64,000 nucleotides of DNA from Streptomyces pseudovenezuelae. GTDB taxonomy: Bacteria; Actinomycetota; Actinomycetes; Streptomycetales; Streptomycetaceae. The stretch covers positions 237,949 through 301,948 of the forward strand of contig NZ_JARXVH010000013.1 of assembly GCF_029892565.1 (NCBI RefSeq), given 5' to 3'. Below, in pieces: positions 25,171-33,660 of this stretch. The notes beneath the pieces are model-generated. The model was not told where the DNA came from, searched no databases, and saw nothing but the letters and a program-made list of their open reading frames with translations. A program made the position numbers and the translations under genes. How positions within the stretch are numbered: the stretch's first letter is position 1; each line of letters starts with the position of its first letter.

Positions 25171-26166
25171 TCAGATCCACCCCCGTCGTGCCGCCTCCGC
25201 TCCCGCCTGGAAACGGCTGCGGGCGTTCATCCGGGTGGCCAGGGCCGCGTTCATCCGGCGGACCGTGCGCAGCGAGATGCCGAGGAGTCGGGCGGCGGTC
25301 GCGTCGGTGTGGCCCTTGGCCTGCAGGGCCAGGAGTTCGTCCTCCTGCGCGGTCAGGCCGTTGGTGTCGCGTGGGGGTTCGGGGCCGACCGGCGTGGCCG
25401 AGGTCCAGAGGCTCTCGAAGAGGGAGCGGGCCACCGCGACGGCGCCCGCGCTGCGCAGTTCCAGGGCGCCGGCCCGGCCGTCGTCGGGGTCGAGGGGGAC
25501 GACGGCGACTTCGTTGTCGACGACGACCATGGTGATTGGGAGGGTGGGCAACGTGCGGCTCTGGGCGCCCAGTTCGCCGAGCCAGTTGACGTAGCGAAGG
25601 GTGTTGGGGTCGTTGCGGAAGCTGGCCTGGTAGAGGCTGCGGACGCGGACGCCTCGCTCCAGGGTTTGGCGGCCGAGGCGGCGGCTGGTGGCGAGGGTGT
25701 CCGGCGTCCGGGCGGCTCCCGGCAGGACGGACAGGCACTCAACGCGGGCCAACTCGGCCAGTTCGACCAGGCGTTCACGGACCGCGTCGACGCCCTCCAA
25801 GCGTCTGATGACGTCGAATCTGCGGCCCTTTTCCTGTGCGCCGCCCACGGCGAGCGTGGAGACGATCTCGCGTGCGGCCTCCAATTGCCGTTGTTCTTTG
25901 ACCAGTTCGGCCTCTCGGTGTGAGAGGAAGTACGGCAGGCCGGCCGCCGGATCGACGGCATGGAAGACCGGGCCCGCGTGTTCGGAGTCGGTGTCGTGGT
26001 GGCTGTCGAGCAGGCAGAGCTCCGCCAACCGGTCGAGTGCGGCGCGTACTTGTTGTTCGTCCTGACCCAGACGGGTGACGATCTCGTGCAGTCTCAGCCC
26101 CGGCTCCTCCAGAACGAGCCGGAAGACCAGCTCCGTCCGCGCATCAAGTCCCAGCACCTGTAACAT
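25171..26166 (-). CDS. TrmB-like/LuxR-type transcriptional regulator
   Basis: 331 residues. An N-terminal winged-helix of TrmB style (LGLDARTELVFRLVLEEPGL, then RLHEIVTRLGQDEQQVRAAL) leads to a middle sensor region. A C-terminal LuxR-type helix-turn-helix follows (LTAQEDELLALQAKGHTDAT then AARLLGISLRTVRRMNAAL). This combination is common in Streptomyces and often controls secondary metabolism or carbohydrate genes. The ATG at 26166 is chosen because GGGGGAG precedes it; another in-frame ATG lies at 26184. Ligand and targets are unknown. It is divergent from the glycan cluster beginning at about 26.6 kb, so it could control that cluster. Confidence 0.85.
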   Translation of the reverse strand: MLQVLGLDARTELVFRLVLEEPGLRLHEIVTRLGQDEQQVRAALDRLAELCLLDSHHDTDSEHAGPVFHAVDPAAGLPYFLSHREAELVKEQRQLEAAREIVSTLAVGGAQEKGRRFDVIRRLEGVDAVRERLVELAELARVECLSVLPGAARTPDTLATSRRLGRQTLERGVRVRSLYQASFRNDPNTLRYVNWLGELGAQSRTLPTLPITMVVVDNEVAVVPLDPDDGRAGALELRSAGAVAVARSLFESLWTSATPVGPEPPRDTNGLTAQEDELLALQAKGHTDATAARLLGISLRTVRRMNAALATRMNARSRFQAGAEAARRGWI

Positions 26167-26185
26167 TTCTGGCTCCCCCGCCATC

Positions 26186-26585
26186 GTCCACTGTTGCGTA
26201 CCGGGGCAGGGCCCCGGGCGATGCCAGGCGCGAGTGTATGGCGACACCCAGTTACAGGTCTAGACCAAGCTTTTCCAGGTGGAGAGGACTGTTCCCGCCC
26301 GCCGGGGCGGAGATCAGCAGGTCGTCGGGGTGTTCGACGTATCGAACCGGGCTCACGGCGACGCTGGCCACAAGGGGACTGTCCGCCCCCTGCCACCGCG
26401 TCGCCGACCTGGGTGGGAACGGCCTCTCGGCACCGCTCGCGCATGGCAGTCCCCTGCCTCGCACCTTGCGGCCACCGGGAAACGTAGCGGCGCGGCAGTC
26501 CGTACCAGCAGGCTCATGCACTGCTGAGGGCACATGCGGCCCTTGCGCACACCCCGTCCCACACCGTTCTCGCGAGGAGATCTCC
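26186..26585. other. Intergenic region upstream of the glycan cluster
   Basis: About 400 bp between the divergent regulator and the cluster. No domain-supported gene was found on either strand. Promoters for both directions probably lie here; no convincing -35/-10 pair or long inverted repeat could be picked by eye. Confidence 0.4.
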
Positions 26586-26693
26586 ATGCGCAGGTTCTGT
26601 CGCCCGACCTTCCGCCTCTCCCGGACGGGCGCGGCGGGCGTGACTGCGTCGATCGCGCCGGGCGGCTGCCCGGACGGGTTCTCGCGGGCGTGA
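26586..26693 (+). CDS. Possible 35-residue peptide upstream of the glycan cluster
   Basis: The ATG at 26586 is preceded by GAGGAGATCTCC, a good ribosome site. The frame encodes MRRFCRPTFRLSRTGAAGVT plus 15 further residues, basic at the N-terminus. The next gene begins 24 bp later. There is no homology I recognise. It could be a leader peptide or a chance ORF. Confidence 0.3.
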   Translation: MRRFCRPTFRLSRTGAAGVTASIAPGGCPDGFSRA

Positions 26694-26717
26694 CCGGGAT
26701 ACAGGGGGGCCGACTCC

Positions 26718-27083
26718 GTGCGCCTCGTCACCGCGCTGCTCGTTCCGCTCGACCCGGCGCAGCCGGATGCCTGGCCTCCCGAGGAAGTCGTGCTGTGGCT
26801 GCGTTCGGCGTGCGAGGACAGCCGGCTTCCGGGGCCGCGCCCTGCGCATCTGTACGCCGTGGTGTGCCGGCGGGGTTCGGTGCACGCCGCGCTCTTCATC
26901 GAGAGCCGCGATCCTCTGCACGCCGAACTCACGGCCCTGGACTTCCTCCTCGCCTCTCTCACCACCAAGCCCGGCCCGCGGGGCTGGTGCCTGTCGGCCC
27001 TCGGGCTTCCGGATCTGCGCTCACTGCCCCGACGGAAAGGACCTGACCCGCCATGCCACGGGTACGCCCCACCGTGTCGGTGA
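26718..27083 (+). CDS. Hypothetical protein at the head of the glycan cluster
   Basis: 121 residues from a GTG with a GGGGGG ribosome site. The predicted protein has an alpha/beta-like pattern (HLYAVVCRRGSVHAALFIES) and a segment LHAELTALDFLLASLTT. The C-terminal ~11 residues are encoded within the start of the following glycosyltransferase (31-nt overlap), so the annotated end should be treated with care. I do not recognise the family. Orientation and close packing suggest co-transcription with the cluster. Confidence 0.5.
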   Translation: MRLVTALLVPLDPAQPDAWPPEEVVLWLRSACEDSRLPGPRPAHLYAVVCRRGSVHAALFIESRDPLHAELTALDFLLASLTTKPGPRGWCLSALGLPDLRSLPRRKGPDPPCHGYAPPCR

Positions 27084-28078
27084 TCATCCCGAACTACAAC
27101 TACGAGAAGACGCTTCGGGCCTGTCTGGAGTCCGTGTACGCACAGACCCTCGCGCCCCTGGACGTCGTGGTCGTCGACGACGCCAGCACCGACGGCTCCC
27201 GGGAGGTGGCCCGCGAGTTCCCCTGCGTGCTCGTGGCCCGCCCGGACAACGGCGGGGTGTCGGCGGCGCGCAATCTCGGCGTCTCGACCGCGCGGGGCGA
27301 GATCCTCTTCTTCCTCGACTCCGACATCGCCCTGGAGCCCGACGCGATCGAGAACGCCGTCGATCTGCTGCTCAGCGATCCGGAGACGGGGTGTGTGCAC
27401 GGGATCGTGTCTCCCGAGCCGCTCTTCGACGACGGCCCCGTGGAGGTGTACCACTGCCTGCACGCGCACTTCTGGCGCCGTCGCAGCGCCGGTCTCGTCG
27501 GTACCGCCTTCTTCGCCATGGCCGCGATCGAGCGTCGGGTGTTCGAGGAGGTCGGGCCCTTCGACGAGAATCTCCGGGACTCGGAGGACGTCGAGTACAG
27601 CGACCGGCTGGCCGTCGCCCACCGCATCCGCCTCACGGAGACGGTGGCGGGCCGTCATGACGACGTGGACCGGTTCCTGCCGATGCTCACCGAGCAGTAC
27701 CGGCGTTCCCAACTCCTCATCCCCGTGGCCGCGGTGGAGCGCCGTCGCGGCGGCGGACTGCGCGCGAACCCCACCCGCGGTGTCCTGGCGGCGGCGCTGG
27801 TTCCCGCCACCCTGCCGCTGGCGTTCGTCAGTCTGTGGCTGCTGGCGGTGCCACTGGCCTGTGCGTTGGCCTTCGCCGTGGCCGATCCGGGACTGTCGCG
27901 GTTCGTGGCCCGCCGCAAGGGCGCCGCGTTCCTGGTGTGGTTCACCGGCGTGCACTTCGCCGTGCATCTGGCCCTGGTGCTCGGCGCGTTGCACGGCGGT
28001 GTGCGCTGGGTCATCGACCCCGGCTTCGGTCCGTCCGTGCGCGGCCGGGGCCGTGCCGCGACGGCGATCCCGTCGTGA
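27053..28078 (+). CDS. Family 2 glycosyltransferase with C-terminal membrane segments
   Basis: 341 residues. The GT2 nucleotide-binding core starts SVIIPNYNYEKTLRACLESV, with VVVVDDASTDGS and the metal-binding LDSDIALEPDA (DxD). The acceptor half ends near GPFDENLRDSEDVEYSDR, with the ED that usually serves as base region. The last ~100 residues contain two hydrophobic stretches (LPLAFVSLWLLAVPLACALA and VWFTGVHFAVHLALVL), so it acts at the inner membrane face. It is a paralogue of the GT2 at 32629-33660. Probably transfers a sugar to a polyprenyl-linked or lipid acceptor. The next gene's GTG overlaps the stop (GTGA). Confidence 0.85.
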   Translation: MPRVRPTVSVIIPNYNYEKTLRACLESVYAQTLAPLDVVVVDDASTDGSREVAREFPCVLVARPDNGGVSAARNLGVSTARGEILFFLDSDIALEPDAIENAVDLLLSDPETGCVHGIVSPEPLFDDGPVEVYHCLHAHFWRRRSAGLVGTAFFAMAAIERRVFEEVGPFDENLRDSEDVEYSDRLAVAHRIRLTETVAGRHDDVDRFLPMLTEQYRRSQLLIPVAAVERRRGGGLRANPTRGVLAAALVPATLPLAFVSLWLLAVPLACALAFAVADPGLSRFVARRKGAAFLVWFTGVHFAVHLALVLGALHGGVRWVIDPGFGPSVRGRGRAATAIPS

Positions 28079-29082
28079 CCGGCACCGAGCAGGACAAGCC
28101 TGCCGCCTCGGTACCGGACCCCGGTGCGCGTCCGTCCTGGCGCTCGCGTCTGCTGCGTATCGGCGTCGCCGTCGCGTTGATCGCGGCCACCGTCTTCGCC
28201 GTCGGGGGTTCGGTGCGCGGGGCCGGTACCGAGGTGTCACAGGCTGCGGGGCGTCCCGGTGGTGTGCTGCTGCTCGGTGCCGCGTTGGTGGCGAACGCCG
28301 CCGGTCTGGGCCTGTCGATGCTGTCGTGGCGCGTGCTGCTCTCCGACGGCGGACGCCGGATCCGGGCGGCCGACGCGGCGCGGATCTTCTTCATCGGGGT
28401 CATCAGCAAGTTCGTGCCGGGCCGGGTCTGGGGTGTCCTCGCGCATGTCCAACTCGGCAAGGCCGTCGGGATCGCCCCCGAGCAGATGATCGCCGCCTTC
28501 GGGCTCGGTCTCGTCATCGGAACGAGCACAGGAGCCGCCTTCGGTCTGCTGGTCGCGCCGGCCGTGCTGGGTGCCCAGGCCTGGGTGCTGGCGCCGTTGA
28601 TCCTGCTGGCGGCGGCCGCCGTCGCACGTCCCGGCTGGGTCAACGCCCTGGTGTCCCTGACCATGCGGCTGGCCCGACGCCCCGCGTCGGCCGTGCAGGG
28701 CTCGCTCCGGACCGTGCGCGCCTCGATCGGCTGGGCCGGTGTGTCCTGGGTGGTCTCAGGTCTCCATCTGTGGGCCATCGCCGTGCTGTTCGGGGCTCCG
28801 CCGCTGTCCTCCCTGCCCGTGTGCGTCGGCGGTTTCGCCCTCGCCACGGTCGCCGGGAGTCTCGCCTTCGTCCTGCCCGACGGCTGGGGAGCGCGCGAGC
28901 TGGTCCTGCTCGCGCTGCTCAGCCCGGTCCTGCCGCTGCCCGCCGCCACCGCGGCGGCGATCACCAGCCGAGTGGTCTGCGTGCTGAGCGAGGTGGCCGC
29001 CACCGGCGGCGCACTGCTCTGGGCGCGCGCCGCCGGCCCCCTGCGATCCACCCGAACCGCGCTTCAGGAAGGAACCGCATGA
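28075..29082 (+). CDS. UPF0104/LPG-synthase-TM-like membrane protein (flippase-like)
   Basis: 335 residues from a GTG overlapping the previous stop by 4 nt. About eight hydrophobic segments, with the family hallmarks WRVLLSD and ISKFVPGRVWG in the first half and LPDGWGARELVLLALLSPVL later. This fold (lysylphosphatidylglycerol synthase transmembrane region, also AglD-like) is used for lipid-linked substrate translocation or transfer in cell-surface glycan clusters. It has no cytosolic lysyl-transferase domain, so it is not a full MprF. A role in moving or modifying the polyprenyl-linked product is an inference. Confidence 0.75.
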   Translation: MTGTEQDKPAASVPDPGARPSWRSRLLRIGVAVALIAATVFAVGGSVRGAGTEVSQAAGRPGGVLLLGAALVANAAGLGLSMLSWRVLLSDGGRRIRAADAARIFFIGVISKFVPGRVWGVLAHVQLGKAVGIAPEQMIAAFGLGLVIGTSTGAAFGLLVAPAVLGAQAWVLAPLILLAAAAVARPGWVNALVSLTMRLARRPASAVQGSLRTVRASIGWAGVSWVVSGLHLWAIAVLFGAPPLSSLPVCVGGFALATVAGSLAFVLPDGWGARELVLLALLSPVLPLPAATAAAITSRVVCVLSEVAATGGALLWARAAGPLRSTRTALQEGTA

Positions 29083-30524
29083 CTTCCGACGGACGCCTGC
29101 TCACCGTCGACGACTGCGAAGAGATGTCGGTGCGTCAGGTCCACGATCTGTATCGCGCCCACATCAACAAGAGCCAGGTGGCGTTGATGACCTCGTTCGG
29201 CTTCGGCCGCGAACTGGTCGACCATGCCGAGGGCTCGTGGATCCACACCCGCGACGGGCGCCGCATCCTGGACTTCACCGGCGGGGTGGGCGTGCTCAGC
29301 CACGGCCACAACCATCCCCGTATCCTCGCGGCGCGCCAACGCTTCCAGGAGCAGCGCAGGATGGAGGTCCACAAGACCTACTTCTCGCCGTACGTCGCCG
29401 CGCTCGGCCACAATCTCGCCCAACTCCTGCCCGGCGACCTGAACATGTCGTTCCTGCCGAACTCGGGTGCCGAGGCGGTCGAGGGCGCCGTGAAGCTGGC
29501 GTACAAGTACCACCGGGGCCGCCGCCAGCAGATCCTGCACGCCGACATCAGCTTCCACGGCAAGCTGCTCGGCTCCGGCAGCCTGACCGGCAGTGCGCAG
29601 AACAGCTTCGCCTTCCCCGGCATCCCCGGGGTGTCGTCGTTCCGCTACGGCGATCTGGACTCCGTACGCGCCGCTGTCGACGCGACGCGTGATGCCAAGG
29701 GCGGCTGCGACACGTACGCCATCCTCATCGAGCCCTTCTCCGCCTCGACCATGACCGAGTGCTCCGAGGAATTCCTGCGCGGGCTGCGGGAGTTGTGCAC
29801 CGCCGAGGACATCGTGCTGATCTTCGACGAGATCTACACCGGCTGGGGCAAGACCGGCACGCTCTTCCACTTCATGCGCTATCCGGGTCTTGTGCCGGAC
29901 GTGGTGACCACATCCAAGTCGTTCGGCGGCGGCAAGTCGTCGATCTCCGCGTTCGTGGCGCGCGAGCCCGTCTTCCGGGCCGCGTACGACAGCCTCGGCG
30001 ACGCCATGCTCCAGTCGACCAGCACCACGTACTACGGATTCGGCGAGGAGACCGCGACGGCCATCGAGGCCGTCAACATCGCCGTCGAGGACGACTATCC
30101 GGGCCGGGCCCGTGCCATCGAGCGCGTCCTCGCGCCGGGGCTGGCGCGTCTTCGCAAGCAGTACCCGGACGTCATCGCCGACGTCCGCGGGGCCGGCGCC
30201 CTGTACGGGATCTTCCTCGACGGCGGCCCCCGGCTCCTGGACCTCGCCGCGAAGCTCGCACCCGGTGGCCTGGCGCGCGATCCCCTGCTGCGTACCAAGG
30301 TCATCACCTGTGCGGTCGTCAACGCGATGTACCACGACCACGACGTGTACATGTACTACACGCTCAACGGCCGCAGTCCCCTGGTCGCGGCGCCCTCGCT
30401 CGTCGCGAGTGCCGAAGAGGTCGAGATCTTCCTCGACGCCCTGGACAAGACGCTGGCCAAGGGCATGAACCGGCTGCTCGGCGCCTTCTTCAAGGACAAG
30501 GCGGTGTCCCGATGGGCGGCCTGA
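29079..30524 (+). CDS. PLP-dependent class III aminotransferase
   Basis: 481 residues from an ATG overlapping the previous stop. It shows the class III fold: FTGGVGVLSHGHNHPRI, the PLP-phosphate-binding SGAEAVEGAVKLA, the cofactor Asp250 in VLIFDEIYTGWGKTG, and the Schiff-base Lys280 in TTSKSFGGGKSS. Length and motifs recall ornithine or diaminobutyrate-type aminotransferases rather than the sugar aminotransferases of the DegT family. In this cluster it may supply an amino group for an amino-acid or amino-alcohol decoration of the glycan. The substrate is unknown. Confidence 0.87.
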   Translation: MTSDGRLLTVDDCEEMSVRQVHDLYRAHINKSQVALMTSFGFGRELVDHAEGSWIHTRDGRRILDFTGGVGVLSHGHNHPRILAARQRFQEQRRMEVHKTYFSPYVAALGHNLAQLLPGDLNMSFLPNSGAEAVEGAVKLAYKYHRGRRQQILHADISFHGKLLGSGSLTGSAQNSFAFPGIPGVSSFRYGDLDSVRAAVDATRDAKGGCDTYAILIEPFSASTMTECSEEFLRGLRELCTAEDIVLIFDEIYTGWGKTGTLFHFMRYPGLVPDVVTTSKSFGGGKSSISAFVAREPVFRAAYDSLGDAMLQSTSTTYYGFGEETATAIEAVNIAVEDDYPGRARAIERVLAPGLARLRKQYPDVIADVRGAGALYGIFLDGGPRLLDLAAKLAPGGLARDPLLRTKVITCAVVNAMYHDHDVYMYYTLNGRSPLVAAPSLVASAEEVEIFLDALDKTLAKGMNRLLGAFFKDKAVSRWAA

Positions 30525-31558
30525 CCATCGCGGTGACCGGCGCGGCCGGCATGCTCGGCTCGCATCTGGTGGCCCGGCTCGCCGAGGACGGCCACGACGT
30601 CGTGGGCATCGACGTGAGCGAGGACGCGCGGTCGCCGCAGGGGGTGCGTCACGTCGTCGCCGACATCCGTGACGGCGCGTCCCTCGACCGGGCCTTCGAC
30701 GGCGTGGACGCGCTCGTCCACTGCGCGGCGGCGCTGCCCAGCTATCCCGCCGACCAGATCCGCTCGGTGACGGTCGACGGCACCCGCAGTGTCCTGTCCG
30801 CCGCGCACCGGGCCCGTGTCGACCGTGTCGTGCACATCTCCTCGACGGCCGTCTACGGACTCCCCCGGCAGGTGCCGACGCCCGAGGAGCATCCGCGGCA
30901 ACCGGTGGACCCGTACAGCAGGGCCAAGGCCGAGGCGGAGGAGGTCTGCGAGGAGTTCCGCGGTCGCGGCATGTGCCTGTCGGTGCTCCGCCCCAAGACG
31001 TTCCTGGGCCCCGGGCGGATGGGCCTGTTCTCGATGCTCTTCGAATGGGCCGAGGAGGGGCGCAACTTCCCCGTCCTGGGCAAGGGCGACGTACGCATCC
31101 AGATGTTCGGCATGGACGATCTCGTGGACGCCGTGGTGCTGGCCCTGCACGCCGACCCCGAGACCGCCAACGACGTCTACAACCTGGGAGCGGCACAATT
31201 CGGCACACTGCGCGAGGACTTCCAGGCCGTGCTCGACGCGGCGGGACACGGCCGACGAGTCGTCCCCCTGCCCTCCAGACCCGCCCTGACCATGCTGCGG
31301 CTGTTGGAACGCGGGCACCTGTCACCGGTCTACGGGCGGCTGCTCTTCAAGCTCCTGGACGACTCCTACGTCGACATCAGCCGCGCCCAGGAGCGCCTCG
31401 GCTTCAAGCCCGAGCAGTCCAACCAGGACGCCATCCTGCGCACGTACGCCTGGTGGCGCACCCAGCGGCGGGCCGGTGGACACACCCCCGGCAAGGGCCG
31501 GACGAGCCGGGAGCCATGGCGCCAGGGAGCACTGAGCCTCGCCAAGGTGTTCTTCTGA
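30512..31558 (+). CDS. NAD-dependent epimerase/dehydratase
   Basis: 348 residues. The start overlaps the upstream gene by 13 nt. Extended-SDR features: TGAAGMLG Rossmann motif at residues 9-16, catalytic S111/T112 region in HISSTAVYG, and Y135/K139 in YSRAK. The following RPKTFLGPGRMGLF and VYNLGAAQFGTL are typical of nucleotide-sugar epimerases or reductases. It is expected to make or modify a nucleotide sugar for the glycosyltransferases around it. The precise reaction (4-epimerase, reductase or 4,6-dehydratase) cannot be read from sequence alone. Confidence 0.85.
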   Translation: MGGLTIAVTGAAGMLGSHLVARLAEDGHDVVGIDVSEDARSPQGVRHVVADIRDGASLDRAFDGVDALVHCAAALPSYPADQIRSVTVDGTRSVLSAAHRARVDRVVHISSTAVYGLPRQVPTPEEHPRQPVDPYSRAKAEAEEVCEEFRGRGMCLSVLRPKTFLGPGRMGLFSMLFEWAEEGRNFPVLGKGDVRIQMFGMDDLVDAVVLALHADPETANDVYNLGAAQFGTLREDFQAVLDAAGHGRRVVPLPSRPALTMLRLLERGHLSPVYGRLLFKLLDDSYVDISRAQERLGFKPEQSNQDAILRTYAWWRTQRRAGGHTPGKGRTSREPWRQGALSLAKVFF

Positions 31559-31578
31559 GACCCTCTGGAGCCCATGCC

Positions 31579-32568
31579 GTGGACACCACGCAGTCCTCAC
31601 CCGCGCCCGCGCGCGTGGTGGCAGTCCCACCCGCACCGCCCGATCCGCCGGATGCTCCTGTTCACGCCGAGGCACCCGCCCGTCACCGTCCTTACCTGCT
31701 CGACCTGTTCGCACTGCTGCGCCCGCACCAGTGGGTGAAGAACCTGGCCGTGGTGCCACTCGCCCTGCTCGACGCGCGGCCCTGGTCGGGTGCCGCGCTG
31801 CTGCGCACCGGTTGGGCCGTGGTCGGCTTCACCCTGGCCTCGGCGCTCGTCTACGTCGTCAACGACCTGGCCGACCGCGAGCGGGACCGGCTGCACCCGG
31901 TCAAGCGCCGGCGTCCGATCGCCTCCGGCCGGGTCTCCGTCGCGGCCGCGGCCGCACTGGCCGGTGGGCTGGCGCTGTCGCTGCTCGGCTGGGCGCTCGT
32001 CGGGCCCGCCTGGCGGTGGTGGCCCGCCGCCGTCTATCTGGTGATCAGCTTCGCCTACGCCCGCGGGCTCAAGCATGTGCCGCTGGTGGACGCGTTCATC
32101 GTCGCCACCGGTTTCGTGCTGCGGCTCGCGCAGGGTGCGCTGGCCCTGGGCAGCGGGGTCTCCGCGTGGCTCGCGCTGTGCGTCTTCTGCCTCTGCCTGA
32201 TGCTGTCGCTCGGCAAGCGCCGGCACGAGCTGGGCGCGGCCGGTCTCGCCCACCGTCCCGCCCTTCGCGGTTACACCCGCGCGTTCCTCGACCATCTCGT
32301 CGTGCTGGTGGCCGTCCTGACAGCGATGTCGTACGTCTGCTATCTGCGTGACGACGCCACCTTCGCGTCCAAGGCGCCGCTGGTGATGCTGCTGTCGGCC
32401 CCCTGTGCCGTGTTCGGTCTGGCCCGCTATCTGCAGGTGCTGCTCGTCGAGGACGGCGGCGCCGAACCCGTCCGCGTCCTGCTGCGCGACCGCGCCACCG
32501 TCGTCAACGCGCTCGTGTGGGGCGTACTCGTCGCCGTCGCCCTGCTCCTGTCCCACCACCCGCTCTGA
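31579..32568 (+). CDS. UbiA-superfamily decaprenyl-phosphate phosphoribosyltransferase-like protein
   Basis: 329 residues from a GTG with a GGAG ribosome site. It starts LLRPHQWVKNLAVVPLALLD and has the first Asp-rich motif N95-D-x-x-D99-x-x-x-D103 in VVNDLADRERDRLHP, then KRRRPIASG, the signature of DPPR synthases (Mycobacterium Rv3806c). Eight to nine membrane segments follow. The mycobacterial enzyme makes decaprenyl-phosphoryl-phosphoribose, the arabinose donor. Here it probably makes a polyprenyl-phosphate sugar donor for the cluster. The second Asp motif is less clear (AYARGLKHVPLVDAF). The 16-residue-plus Pro-rich N-terminal extension is unusual. Confidence 0.82.
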   Translation: MDTTQSSPAPARVVAVPPAPPDPPDAPVHAEAPARHRPYLLDLFALLRPHQWVKNLAVVPLALLDARPWSGAALLRTGWAVVGFTLASALVYVVNDLADRERDRLHPVKRRRPIASGRVSVAAAAALAGGLALSLLGWALVGPAWRWWPAAVYLVISFAYARGLKHVPLVDAFIVATGFVLRLAQGALALGSGVSAWLALCVFCLCLMLSLGKRRHELGAAGLAHRPALRGYTRAFLDHLVVLVAVLTAMSYVCYLRDDATFASKAPLVMLLSAPCAVFGLARYLQVLLVEDGGAEPVRVLLRDRATVVNALVWGVLVAVALLLSHHPL

Positions 32569-32628
32569 GCTCCTGTCCCTCCACCTGCTCTCCGATTCTT
32601 CCGACCGCTCGAAGGTGCGGCTCTGCCC

Positions 32629-33660
32629 ATGTCACAGAACAAGCCCCTTGTCTCCGTCGTCATCCCCAACTACAACTACGGCCGGGCACTGGAACTCTGC
32701 CTGCGCGCGGCCCTTGCCCAGACGTACGAGCCCTTGGAGATCCTGCTGGTCGACGACTGCAGCACCGACGACTCGGTGGCCGTCGCCGAGGCGTGCGGGG
32801 TGCGGGTGATCAGTACCGGCGTCAACAGTGGAGTGGCCACCACCCGCAACACCGGGGCCGCCCATGCCCGGGGCGAGATCATCGTGTTCTGCGATTCCGA
32901 CGTCGCCATGGAGCCCGACGCCGTCGCCAACGCCGTCGCCCTGCTCGACTCGAATCCGCGCATCGGCGCGGTGTGCGGCACCTACGACGCCGAGCCCCTC
33001 ATCCGCGACAGCCTGATCGAGGAGTACCGCTGCCTCCATCAGTACTACTGGCTGGCCGAGACGGAGGGCCGCATCGGCACCGTGCACACCGCGATCCTCG
33101 CCATGCCGGCCCAGGTCTTCGCCGAGATCGGCCCGTTCAATCCCCGGCTGCGGCACACGGAGGACGGCGACTACGCCGCCCGGCTCTGCCCGCACTACGA
33201 GGTCCACAGTTCCACCATCGTGCGCGGCCGGCACGATCACGACGACACCTGGCGGGTGGTGCTGCGCAAGGTGTTCCACCGCACCCGGCTGCACATCCCG
33301 CTCTATCTGCGCCGCGGCGACCTGCCGGGCGGCATCGCCACCGGCCCGCGCGCGAGCGCAAGCGTGGCCGCGCTGCTGACGCTCGCCACCTTGCCGCTCG
33401 CGGCCCTGTCTTCCCTGTGGCTGCTGCTGTCCGCGGTCCTGCTGGGCTTCTCGGTCCTCGCGGACACGGCCCTGTACCGCTTCGTCCTGCGCCGCCGCGG
33501 CCCGCTGTTCACCGGGTACTTCATGTTCGCCCACTTCGTCGTCAACGCGGTCATCGCGGCCGGGGCGGGGGCGGGCATCCTGCAGTGCCTGGCATCGCAG
33601 CGCTTCCGGCGACTGTACGAGCCTGCGGGGCGCGGCGACGCGGTGCAGGCCCCGGCATGA
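32629..33660 (+). CDS. Second family 2 glycosyltransferase
   Basis: 343 residues. Paralogue of the GT2 at 27053-28078: SVVIPNYNYGRALELCLRAA, VDDCSTDDSVAVAE, the DxD in FCDSDVAMEPDA, and GPFNPRLRHTEDGDYAARL. C-terminal hydrophobic segments (LTLATLPLAALSSLWLLLSA, HFVVNAVIAAGAGAGIL) place it at the membrane. It probably adds the second or a different sugar to the same lipid-linked acceptor. The start has only a weak ribosome site (GAAGG), and a 60-bp gap precedes it. Confidence 0.85.
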   Translation: MSQNKPLVSVVIPNYNYGRALELCLRAALAQTYEPLEILLVDDCSTDDSVAVAEACGVRVISTGVNSGVATTRNTGAAHARGEIIVFCDSDVAMEPDAVANAVALLDSNPRIGAVCGTYDAEPLIRDSLIEEYRCLHQYYWLAETEGRIGTVHTAILAMPAQVFAEIGPFNPRLRHTEDGDYAARLCPHYEVHSSTIVRGRHDHDDTWRVVLRKVFHRTRLHIPLYLRRGDLPGGIATGPRASASVAALLTLATLPLAALSSLWLLLSAVLLGFSVLADTALYRFVLRRRGPLFTGYFMFAHFVVNAVIAAGAGAGILQCLASQRFRRLYEPAGRGDAVQAPA

